In this document: piece by piece, positions 45,301-53,875 of the stretch
Numbering within the stretch: position 1 is the stretch's first letter
How the letters are laid out: each line of letters starts with the position of its first letter
The notes under the pieces: model-generated
The model's database searches: none
Told to the model about the DNA's origin: nothing
What the model saw: the letters and a program-made list of their open reading frames with translations, nothing else
Assembly (NCBI GenBank): GCA_963760285.1
Contig: CAVXCI010000001.1
Location: forward strand, 558,001 to 622,000
DNA: 64,000 nt
Origin: PALSA-278 sp963760285
Lineage (GTDB): Bacteria; Acidobacteriota; Terriglobia; Acidiferrales; UBA7541
Direction: 5' to 3'
Program-made: the position numbers and the translations under genes

Positions 45301-48300
45301 ATGCAAGCCACGCGGCGGGACTTTCTAAAAATCGCGACAATCGGAGGAGCTTCTGCGACTGTATTCGGCTTCGATTTGAAGCCGGCGTACGCGCAGCTGC
45401 GCGAATTGAAAATCGCGCGGGCGACGGAGACGCGCTCGACATGCCCGTATTGCGCGGTGAGTTGCGGCGTGATTATTTACACTCTGGGCGACAAGGCAAA
45501 GAACGTGACGCCCCAGGTAATCCATGTGGAAGGCGACCCGGACCATCCTATTAATCGTGGCACTCTTTGTCCGAAAGGCGCTTCGCTCGAACAGGATATC
45601 CTGAACCCACGGCGGCTGATGAAGCCGCAGGTACGCCGCCCCGGCGCGAACGGACTGGGAGGACATCTCCTGGGACAATGCGTTGAACGAGATCGCGCAT
45701 GGACAAAGAGAACGCGCGACGCAACGTTCGTCGAGAAGGATGCGAACGGCAACACGGTCAACCGTTGCGAGGGCATCGCCTTCACCGGCGGTTGCACCGA
45801 CACTAATGAATTCAATTTCCTCGCTCGTCAAGACAATGCGCAGCCTGGGGGTCTGCTACCTGGAAAACCAGGCCCGGGTTTGACACGGCCCCACGGTCTC
45901 AAGTTTGGGACCAACATTCGGACGCGGGGCGATGACCAACGGGTGGATCGACATCAGAAACACCGACATGATGTTGATCATGGGCGGTAATCCGGCCGAA
46001 AATCACCCTTGCGGTTTTAAGTGGGCGATCGAAGCAAAACGAAACCGCAATGCCAAGATGATCGTCGTGGACCCGCGTTTCACGCGGACCGCATCTACCG
46101 CTGATCTCTTCTGCCAGATTCGTGCCGGGGCGGACATCGCTTTCCTCGGCGGACTGATTCGCTACGCTATCGAAAACAATCGCATCGCGCACGATTATCT
46201 CCTGAATTACACCAACGCTTCCTTCATCATCAAGGAAGGATTCAAGCTGCCGGAAGACGGCCTCTATTCCGGATTCGATCCCGCAACGAAGGTTTACGAC
46301 AAGTCCACGTGGAACTATGACGAAGGCGGCGACGTTTCCGCAAAGCCCGGCGCTGCAGCACCCGCTGGCCGGTGGGACGCCAGCCGCCAAGCCGCCAACG
46401 AATCATCCACCGGCAACCACGGTGTGAGCGGAGCCGGTGCGGCCATTCCAACGCCGATGCTGCCGCCGAACACGGCCTACGACCTGACGTTGCAGCATCC
46501 GCGCTGCGTGTTCCAGCTTTTGAAGCGGCAATACTCGCGCTATACGCCGGATGATAGTCGGGGAATCACTGGGATTCCTGCGGACCAATTGCTGAAGGTG
46601 TTCGATCTCTTCACCTCCATCCGCAAAGATGGTGACATGAAAAAGGTTGCCACGATCATCTATGCGGTGGGCTGGACCCAGCACACTTTCGGCACGCAAA
46701 TCATTCGCACCGCCGCGATGATTCAATTGCTCCTCGGGAACGTGGGGCGCGCGGGCGGCGGCGTCAACGCGCTGCGCGGCCACTCGAACATTCAGGGCGC
46801 AACGGACATGGCGGGCATTTTTGATGTTCTGCCCGGGATATCTGAAAATGCCCAAGCCGAGCGACACAGACCTGGCGGCCTACCTGAAGCGCACGACGCC
46901 GACCCAATCGAAGCCCGCAGCCTGGGAGTCGTTCAACTACTGGTCGAATACTCCAAAGTTCGTCGTATCACTCCTCAAGGTCGTTCTACGGCGACGCGGC
47001 AACGAAGCAGAACGACTTTGCCTACGATTATCTGCCAAAGATCGACCGCAATTATTCCTGGACGCAGATTTGGGATCAAATGTACCGCGGCAATGTGAAA
47101 GGGATCTTTCGCGTTCGGTATGAACGGCGTGATGATCGGGCCGGATACACACGAAGAATATCGACGCGCTGAAAAAGGCGGACTGGCTCGTCGTCGGGGA
47201 AATTTATCCGGATGAGACGAGCGAGTTCTGGCGCGCTCCGGGCATCTCAGCCGGTGAAATGAAGAACATCAGCACCACCGTCTATCGCTTGCCGTGCGCG
47301 GGATTTGCGGAAAAAGACGGCAGCATGACGAATTCCGCCCGCTGGCTGCAGTGGAAAAATGCCGCCCTGCCTCCGCCGGGCGATTGCCGCCTTGATCAGG
47401 ACATCCTGGCGCAGATTTTCCTGAAGGTACGCGCCCTTTACAGAAGGAAGGGGGAAAATTCCCGGATCCGATATTGCACGCAACTTGGGCCTACAGTCGA
47501 TCCGCAACATCCGCCGCTCGCCGAGGTTGCCAAGGAAATCAACGGCAAAGCGCTCGCCGATCTACAGGACCCGGTGACGCAAGCAGAAGATCAAAGCTGG
47601 CCAGCAGCTTCCGGGATTTGCATGGCTGAAGGATGACGGCACAACTTCCTGCGGCAACTGGATATATTCGGGAGCTGGACCGAAGCGGGGCCGCAACTCG
47701 CCCGCCGCGGCACAGAGGATCCTTCCGGGCTGGGGATTTATTCGAACTGGGCTTGGTCGTGGCCGGCGAACCGGCGTGTCCTATATAATCGCGCGTCATG
47801 CGATCTCGAAGGAAAGCCCTGGGATCGCGTCGCGCAAGCCAGGTATGGTGGAGCGAGGATGGCGGGAAAATGGGTGGGCAATGACGTTCCCGGATTTCAA
47901 GCCGGACTCGGCACCCGAAAGACCACATGGGGCCTTTCATCATGAATCCGGAAGGCGTCGGGCGGCTATTTCGTGCCGCATCGGCGGCGGTCGACGGAGG
48001 GGCCGTTCCCCGAGCATTACGAGCCGATCGAAAGCCCGATCACGAATCCGCTGCATCCTGATCACTCGAATAATCCGGTAGTGAAGAAGCTCACTACGCC
48101 GCGGACAAGTACGCGACGCCCGCAGGAAGGCTACACGGTGGTATGCACAACCTACCGGCTGACGGAGCAATATCACTATTGGACGAAGAATAATCCGATG
48201 AACGTGCAGTTGATACCCGAACCGTTCATTGAGATTCCCGTGGAGCTGGCGGACGAAATGGGGATTCGCGGGTCGGAAAAAATCAAAGTGTCGAGCGTCG

Positions 48301-48534
48301 CGGGGCACCTACATTGCGAAGGCATTTGTCACGCGCCGCATTAAGCCGATGACGATAGACGGGAAGAAGGTCTATCAGATCGGCTTGCCAATCCATCAGG
48401 GATTTCGCGGGATTATCGAAGACGAGGGTCGAGATGCCCGGACTCCGGCAAATTTGCTGACGCCGACCGTCGTCGATCCCAACGCGTACACTCCGGAATC
48501 CAAGGGGTTCCTCGTGAAAGTGGAGAAAGCTTAG
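45301..48534 (+). CDS. Formate dehydrogenase-N/O type, molybdopterin alpha subunit (selenoprotein), interrupted by many frame changes
   Basis: Periplasmic catalytic subunit oxidising formate to CO2. The start ATG at 45301 follows GGAGGT. The N-terminus is a Tat signal (TRRDFLKIATIGGASATVFG). The 4Fe-4S ligands STCPYCAVSCGVIIYTLGD and GDPDHPINRGTLCPKGA follow. At 45881-45883 a TGA lies in NQARV-U-HGPT, exactly the selenocysteine site of E. coli FdnG, with a SECIS-like hairpin after it. The frame is open on both sides (45683-45880 and 45884-46850), so it is a true in-frame TGA. Later stretches (GRAGGGVNALRGHSNIQG, YLKRTTPTQSKPAAWESFNY, ISTTVYRLPCAGFAEKDGSM, EGPFPEHYEPIESPITNPLH, ESKGFLVKVEKA) cover the whole family length (about 1078 codons against 1015 in FdnG) but lie in shifting frames, with at least ten changes, e.g. 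near 45660, 45715, 45825, 46850 and 46975. As given, the gene cannot yield one polypeptide; sequence errors are likely. Confidence 0.85.
45881..45930 (+). promoter_or_regulatory. Selenocysteine UGA codon and bacterial SECIS-type hairpin
   Basis: TGA at 45881-45883 is followed after 11 bases by the stem GGTCTC (45895-45900)/GGGACC (45907-45912) with loop AAGTTT. A possible lower stem GCCCC (45888-45892)/GGGGC (45926-45930) extends it. Size, distance to the UGA and the GU-containing apical loop resemble the E. coli fdnG/fdhF SECIS elements that recruit SelB. The codons after the TGA read HGPTVSSLGPTFGRGAMTN, the conserved context after Sec in FdnG. Confidence 0.78.
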
Positions 48535-48546
48535 GGAGATGCCGCG

Positions 48547-49430
48547 ATGAGCCAGGCCATACTGGAAATTCGGGCGATTTCAGGCCACGCCGGCTCCGTG
48601 CCCGGAGCAGGCGTGCGGCGGGAATTCGAGGTTTGCAAGCTGATCGATACGTCCACGTGCATCGGCTGCAAGGCGTGCGAAGTAGCGTGCCTGGAATGGA
48701 ACGGACTCACGTTCAGCGAGACCACGTTTAACAACTCCTACCAAACCATGCCGGAGACCGCGTGGAACTACTGGAACCTGATCAAATTCAACGAGCACGA
48801 GCGCGACGACGGCAGCATGATGCTCCTGATGCGCAAGGACCAGTGCATGCACTGCGAGGATCCGGGATGCCTGAAAGCGTGCCCGGCGGACGGCGCAATC
48901 GTGCAGTACGTGAACGGCATCGTGGATTTTCAGCAGGAGCACTGCATCGGTTGCGGTTATTGCATGACCGGCTGCCCGTTCAATATACCGAAATTCAGTC
49001 CCACGGCGCGGAAGGTTTTCAAATGCACGCTGTGCGTGGACCGCGTGACGCAGGGGCTGGAGCCCGCATGCATCAAGTCGTGCCCCACGGGATGCCTGCA
49101 TTTCGGCACGAAGGCGGAGATGAAGGACCTCGCCGAACATCGCGCCAAACAGCTCCGCGAACAATCCGGCTTCGCGAATGCCGGCGTTTACGATCCGGCC
49201 GGCGTCGGCGGTACGCACGTGATTTACGTCCTGCATGACGCCACTAATCCCGAGGCCTACGGCGGCATTCCAAAGGATCCGCGCATTCCGTGGACAGTTA
49301 AGCTGTGGAAGACACCGCTGAAATGGCTCGGGAATCTCGCCATCGTCGGCGGCATTGGCCGGTGTATTCATTCACTATCTGCGGTTCGGGCCGAAGACGG
49401 TCGAAGGCGATGACGAAGTTAGTGGAGCAG
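48547..49430 (+). CDS. Formate dehydrogenase iron-sulfur (beta) subunit; C-terminus frame-changed
   Basis: About 290 aa, FdnH/FdoH-like. Four ferredoxin-type clusters are visible: CIGCKACEVACLEWNG, CMHCEDPGCLKACPADGA, CIGCGYCMTGCPF and CTLCVDRVTQGLEPACIKSC. They carry electrons from the alpha to the gamma subunit. The C-terminal membrane anchor changes frame at an extra G near 49357-49358: GGI is continued by AGVFIHYLRFGPKTVEGDDE in another frame, which matches the expected anchor. After correction there is no stop before the gamma-subunit ATG at 49445, so a further missing base around 49400-49420 is suspected. The end coordinate is therefore approximate; the uncorrected frame stops at 49413. 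Confidence 0.88.
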
Positions 49431-49444
49431 CGAGGAGGGAATCC

Positions 49445-50102
49445 ATGAGCACACCCCAACTCCTCCCCAACGGGCGAGTGCTCCGCTATACATTCCACGA
49501 GCGGCTGATTCATTGGGTGGCGGGCTTTTCCTATGTGTATCTGATGCTCACCGGATTGGCATTCTGGTCGCCCTGGCTCTTCTGGCTGGCCATCGTTTTT
49601 GGCGGGGGAACGATTTCGCGCGAATTGCATCCCTGGGTGGGACTTGGTGTTTGTTTTTGCTGTGCTGCTGATGTACCGGATGTGGGCCGCACAAATGCAC
49701 GAAACCGAACTGGACAGGGAATTTTTCCACGCAATCGGCCATTACGTCCGGAACGAGGACGACCTGGTCCCCACAGCCGGCCGCTTCAACGGAGGACAGA
49801 AGCTGCTGTTCTGGGGATTTTTCTGGTGCGGAATCCTGCTGTTTCTCTCTGGCTTGATTTTGTGGTTCCCGCAGCTTATTCCATGGAATCTGCGCTTCCT
49901 GCGCTATTTCGCGGTGATTGTGCATCCGGTGGCTGCGCTGATTACCATCGGCCTGTTTATCATTCACGTATACATGGGCATGGCGATGGAGCGTGGTGCA
50001 TTCGGCTCGGTGATTCGCGGCGACGTTTCGCGCGCTTGGGCGAAGCGCTATCACGGCGTGTGGTATGAGCGGTTGATTAAGGACTCCACCCCGCGGGAAT
50101 GA
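49445..50102 (+). CDS. Formate dehydrogenase cytochrome b556 (gamma) subunit; one frame change
   Basis: About 218 aa, FdnI/FdoI-like. The ATG at 49445 follows GAGGAGG. Four membrane helices with haem-ligand histidines are visible: HERLIHWVAGFSYVYLMLTG, LHPWVG-LVFVFAVLLMYRMW, LLFWGFFWCGILLFLSGLIL and VIVHPVAALITIGLFIIHVY. It passes electrons to quinone in the inner membrane. An extra T near 49644-49645 shifts the frame after HPWVGL; removing it joins the two frames perfectly. The stop overlaps the fdhE start as ATGA. Confidence 0.86.
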
Positions 50103-50914
50103 ATCCCCGAAGGTGGGACGTCCAAATTCGGCGCGCGGAACATTTGCTCGTTCGGTATGATTTTGCGGCGGAGGCATTACGCTTCTTCCGGACCCTCACC
50201 CAGTTCCAGAAATCACTCTACGAAGAAATCGAGACGGCGCGCGCAAAAGAGCCGCGGCCGTCACCGGGAAATGGCTTTGCCGAGGCTCCGGATTTTTTTC
50301 ATCTGCTGCCGCGCTTTCCCGCCTTTCTCTCCCTGATTGTGGGAAATGCCCCCTCCGCGCTGGCGGAATTTGCAGGGCAGATGTCCGCGCAATCCACGGA
50401 TCGGAGCCGCGCGACGCTGGAGGAATACTGGTTTAGCGCGGGTGGCGTGGAAACCGACTCTAAGCGCGCGGAAATGTTGCTCGCATGGGTGTTTCTCCAG
50501 CCGTATGCTGTGTCTCTTGCGGAAGATAGGGTGATTCAAGACGCAGGTGAGGCGCCTTCGGTGTGTCCGGTTTGTTTACGCAAACCGCTCGCCGGTGTCT
50601 TGCGATCGGAAGGCGACGGTGCGAAACGGTCACTAGTGTGTATGCTATGCGGACAGGAATGGAATTTCCGGCGGATAGTTTGTCCTGCGTGCGGGGAAGA
50701 GGACGTCCACAAACTGGCCGTTTACACCGCAGATGAATTTGCCCATGTCCGTGTTGAAGCGTGCGATACCTGCGGCCGCTATATCAAGACCGTGGATTTG
50801 ACGAAGGACGGCCACGCCGTCCCCGCGGTGGATGAGATCACAACGATCCCGTTGAATCTGTGGGCGGCGGAGCACGGATACACGAAGCTGCAGACTAACC
50901 TCTTGGGCATCTAG
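50099..50914 (+). CDS. fdhE: Formate dehydrogenase accessory protein FdhE
   Basis: 271 aa. The C-terminal half has the rubredoxin-like CxxC pairs of FdhE (CPVCLRKPLAGVL; CMLCGQEWNFRRIVCPACGE; ACDTCGRYIKTVDL) and ends with the conserved DEITTIPLNLWAAEHGY. FdhE binds the catalytic subunit before Tat export and helps maturation of membrane formate dehydrogenases. The frame is intact. Its ATG overlaps the gamma-subunit stop, making it the last gene of the fdh operon. Confidence 0.93.
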   Translation: MNPRRWDVQIRRAEHLLVRYDFAAEALRFFRTLTQFQKSLYEEIETARAKEPRPSPGNGFAEAPDFFHLLPRFPAFLSLIVGNAPSALAEFAGQMSAQSTDRSRATLEEYWFSAGGVETDSKRAEMLLAWVFLQPYAVSLAEDRVIQDAGEAPSVCPVCLRKPLAGVLRSEGDGAKRSLVCMLCGQEWNFRRIVCPACGEEDVHKLAVYTADEFAHVRVEACDTCGRYIKTVDLTKDGHAVPAVDEITTIPLNLWAAEHGYTKLQTNLLGI

Positions 50915-51288
50915 CTGCGTTTGCAATAAGTCTAGGCTGTGGGTCGTCAAAAATCGGTCCGACTTTGAAATCAACGTGTTAGCGAGGTCGACGCTCCCAC
51001 GATAATTGGTTTCTCCGGCGAGCCACGGACACTAATCGTTGCCGTTTAGGTGCGGATGGCATTTTGGCAAAGGACAAACTTAATGTTTTGCAATTTCTGG
51101 ATTTTGCAAGGTTTGGGCCGTACGGACAACATGTCCGATTCCTAAAGAACGTTTCCGTCATGGGCGGCCTGCTTATGATCGTCGTAAACGGGGCCGGGAT
51201 ATTTTCCTTGGATGCCCGCCGCAGCAGGGCCCAGTAAATTCGCGGCGCACCTGCGCTCAGCACGATACTGAAAGAAGGAGCGGGGGAC
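50915..51288. other. Intergenic region after fdhE
   Basis: No gene recognised on either strand. The final 30 bases hold a good ribosome binding site (AAGGAGCGGGGG) for the nitroreductase. There is no clear terminator hairpin after fdhE. Confidence 0.55.
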
Positions 51289-51894
51289 ATGGAGAAGCTT
51301 GCCGTAACGCAGCATCCGGTGCACGAACTGATTCGCCGCCGCTGGAGTCCGCGCGCATTCGCGGACAAACCTGTCGAGCTGACCCTGCTGCACAGCCTGC
51401 TGGAAGCGGCGCGCTGGGCGCCGTCCAGCAACAACGAGCAGCCGTGGTCATACATCATCGCCACACGCGACAACCCCGCGGAATACGAGCGCATGATGGC
51501 CTGTCTCCGCGAAGGCAATCAGGGCTGGGCGAAAAACGCGCCGGTGCTGATGCTTTCAGTGGCGCGGATGACTTTCGAGCGCAACGGCCAGCCAAATCGC
51601 GTCGCGCTGTACGACCTTGGCGCGGCGGCGGCTTACCTCACTTTTGAAGCGACAGCACGCGGGCTGACGGTCCATCAGATGGCCGGGATCCTGCCAGAAA
51701 AAGCCCGCGAATTGTACAGTGTTCCGGGCGCACACGAGGTCGTTACGGGCATCGCCATTGGGTATCCAGGCGATCCAGAAACTTTGCCCGAAGACTTGCA
51801 GAAGAAAGAATTGAGCCCGCGCTCACGCAAGCTGCTTGCGGCGTTCGTCTTCAGTGGCAAATGGGGCGAACCATCGCCGCTGGTAGAGCCATAA
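51289..51894 (+). CDS. Nitroreductase-family flavoprotein
   Basis: 201 aa. Typical pattern: HPVHELIRRRWSPRAFADKP (FMN-binding RRS/R-x-F motif), LHSLLEAARWAPSSNNEQPW (the conserved ARWAPSS.N.QPW segment), and GAAAAYLTFEATARGLTVHQ, with a C-terminal GYPGDPETLPEDLQKKELSP. It is a cytoplasmic FMN-dependent NAD(P)H oxidoreductase with an unknown physiological substrate. It stands alone, with 370 bases before and 570 after. Confidence 0.92.
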   Translation: MEKLAVTQHPVHELIRRRWSPRAFADKPVELTLLHSLLEAARWAPSSNNEQPWSYIIATRDNPAEYERMMACLREGNQGWAKNAPVLMLSVARMTFERNGQPNRVALYDLGAAAAYLTFEATARGLTVHQMAGILPEKARELYSVPGAHEVVTGIAIGYPGDPETLPEDLQKKELSPRSRKLLAAFVFSGKWGEPSPLVEP

Positions 51895-52471
51895 CAAACG
51901 GGGTCATCCCGCTGTGCTACGCATGAATTTCGTTGGTGCGTTCGAGTGCGGCCCGAAGTGTAGTTGAGAACTCCGGACACTCTTAGGATTCTCGAGAACC
52001 GCTCCAGCAAGCTCCCAAGTGCATCAATCACATTAGTCACCCAAACACCAAACGCAGGATAGCTTCAGATCCACCGAGGACAGGAGGTATTGATGGCCCC
52101 CGTTGCCTATGTGGCGATGCGTTCGAGGCGGTATTCGTGGTGCAGTCTGCCCAGAATTGAGCGAGCCGCGATCCGCGTTGAATCGGGCAGCTCCTTCCGA
52201 CGACGTATGGCCGCGGCCTCGACATTTTTCTCAATACTTACAACTACCTTGACCAGACGCCATTCGGACGCGGCGAGGGTTGGGATGGCATGCCGGATAT
52301 GGGAAACAATGGACAGACCTGGTTCCGGCACCACGACAAGTACGGCCTGCGACAACTAATTATTGCATCTGCGCGTGAAAGTCTGAGTCGGAGCGCGTGG
52401 CGCTCCTCTATCGCAGAGGAAACACGGTCCGTTATTCAATTGATTTCGGAGGCAGGAGGAACATGGCTCCT
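51895..52471. other. Intergenic region between the nitroreductase and the RND operon
   Basis: No supported gene. A minus-strand frame at 52107-52355 has somewhat protein-like composition but no recognisable family and no ribosome binding site. A perfect 7-base hairpin GGAGCGC-GTG-GCGCTCC (52391-52407) lies 65 bases beyond the outer-membrane-factor stop and might contribute to termination, but no U-run follows. Confidence 0.5.
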
Positions 52472-53875
52472 TTATTGTTCCCAGCCGCCACCGAGAGCGT
52501 TGTAAAGATGGACGAGGTCAGTGAGCTCATTGAGTCGCGCCTGGGCGAGATTGAGTTCCGCGGAAAAGTAGTTTGTGTCGTTGGTTAGAACCTCCAAATA
52601 ACTGGCCACGCCGTTCTTGTATCGTATTTCGGCAAGATGTGTCGCGTCCTGCGCGGAAGCGGTGAGCAATCCCTGCTGCTCGCGATACGCGCGGTCTTTC
52701 TGACACGCGATGAGGGAATCGGAAACATCACGAAACGCCTGCTGAATCGTTTGCTGATACGCCAGCAGGGCTTGCTGTTGTTCGGCTTCCGCGAGCTTCA
52801 CGTTGGAATGAATCTTCCCCGCCGTGAAGATGGGCTGCGTCAGCGCGGGACCAAAATTCCATAATCCGGCGGGGCCGGAAAAAAGCCGCGCGAGAGAATC
52901 GCTCTGGAATCCACCCTGGCCAGTCAACGAAATATCGGGGAAATAGGCGGCCTTCGCGACGCCGATCTCCGCATTCGCGGCAATCAATTGTTGTTCGGCT
53001 TGCCGAATATCCGGACGGCGCTCCAGCAATCCGGAAGGGAGACCGGCCGGAACAGCCGGTGAATGGGGTTGTTCGGTCAAATTGAGGCCGCGGGGAACTG
53101 GTCCCGGATTTTGCCCCAACAAAACGCTGATTAAATTTTCTTCCTGCTCAATTCCGCGTTGCAGTTCGGGAATCATTTCAGACGCGGTGTAAACAAGCTG
53201 TTCGGCCTGGCGGACATCCACGAGTGAAGCGGAACCGTGCTGTTCGAGAGCCTGCGTGAGCCTCAGCGAATCCTGGCGCGAAGAAAGCGTACGCTGTGAA
53301 ATTTCGAGTTCAAGGTCGAGCGCGCGAAGCTGGAAATAGGCGCCCGCAATATTCGAGATGAGCGTGCTGATGACGGCGCGCCGACCCCATTCACTGGCGA
53401 TCAGATTTGCACGGGCCGCTTCCGTGGCTCTGCGATATTTGCCCCAAAAATCAAGTTCCCATGCCGCGGACAGAGTGAGCTGCCCGGTATTCATTTGGTA
53501 GGACGGAAATACCGGCGTCAGAGGAAACCGCGTGCTGTTGAGGTCCGCCCCAGCCGAGACGGAAGGAAATTGGTCCGCGCGGGTGATTCCGAACTGCGCT
53601 TGCGCCTCAAGGACTCGCGTGGCCGCGATTCGCACATCGTAATTTTGTTGTAGCGCAGTGCGAATCAATCCCTGCAACTCTGGGTCCTGAAAAACGGTCC
53701 ACCACTTTGCATCGCCCAGGGATTCCGGCGCGGAGCCGGAGGCGGTTTCGTCAGGATCAACGCGATAGGCGCCAGGAACATCCACGTTTGGCCGCTTGTA
53801 GTTCGGCCCTACAGCACAACCGGCAAGAGAAAACGCGAGAATGACCGCGGGGACAGCGCGCGTTAGCCGCGTCAT
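52472..53875 (-). CDS. RND efflux outer-membrane factor (NodT/OprM family)
   Basis: 467 aa from the ATG at 53873-53875. It is a lipoprotein (TRLTRAVPAVILAFSLAGC, lipobox LAGC). The family signature CAVGPNYKRPNVDVPGAYR is followed by two outer membrane efflux repeats (helical hairpins and beta strands), with GLPSGLLERRPDIRQAEQQL and LNLAQARLNELTDLVHLYNA as typical segments. It forms the trimeric exit duct of a tripartite pump. Its ATG overlaps the permease stop by four bases, so the MFP-permease-OMF operon is complete. Confidence 0.93.
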   Translation of the reverse strand: MTRLTRAVPAVILAFSLAGCAVGPNYKRPNVDVPGAYRVDPDETASGSAPESLGDAKWWTVFQDPELQGLIRTALQQNYDVRIAATRVLEAQAQFGITRADQFPSVSAGADLNSTRFPLTPVFPSYQMNTGQLTLSAAWELDFWGKYRRATEAARANLIASEWGRRAVISTLISNIAGAYFQLRALDLELEISQRTLSSRQDSLRLTQALEQHGSASLVDVRQAEQLVYTASEMIPELQRGIEQEENLISVLLGQNPGPVPRGLNLTEQPHSPAVPAGLPSGLLERRPDIRQAEQQLIAANAEIGVAKAAYFPDISLTGQGGFQSDSLARLFSGPAGLWNFGPALTQPIFTAGKIHSNVKLAEAEQQQALLAYQQTIQQAFRDVSDSLIACQKDRAYREQQGLLTASAQDATHLAEIRYKNGVASYLEVLTNDTNYFSAELNLAQARLNELTDLVHLYNALGGGWEQ

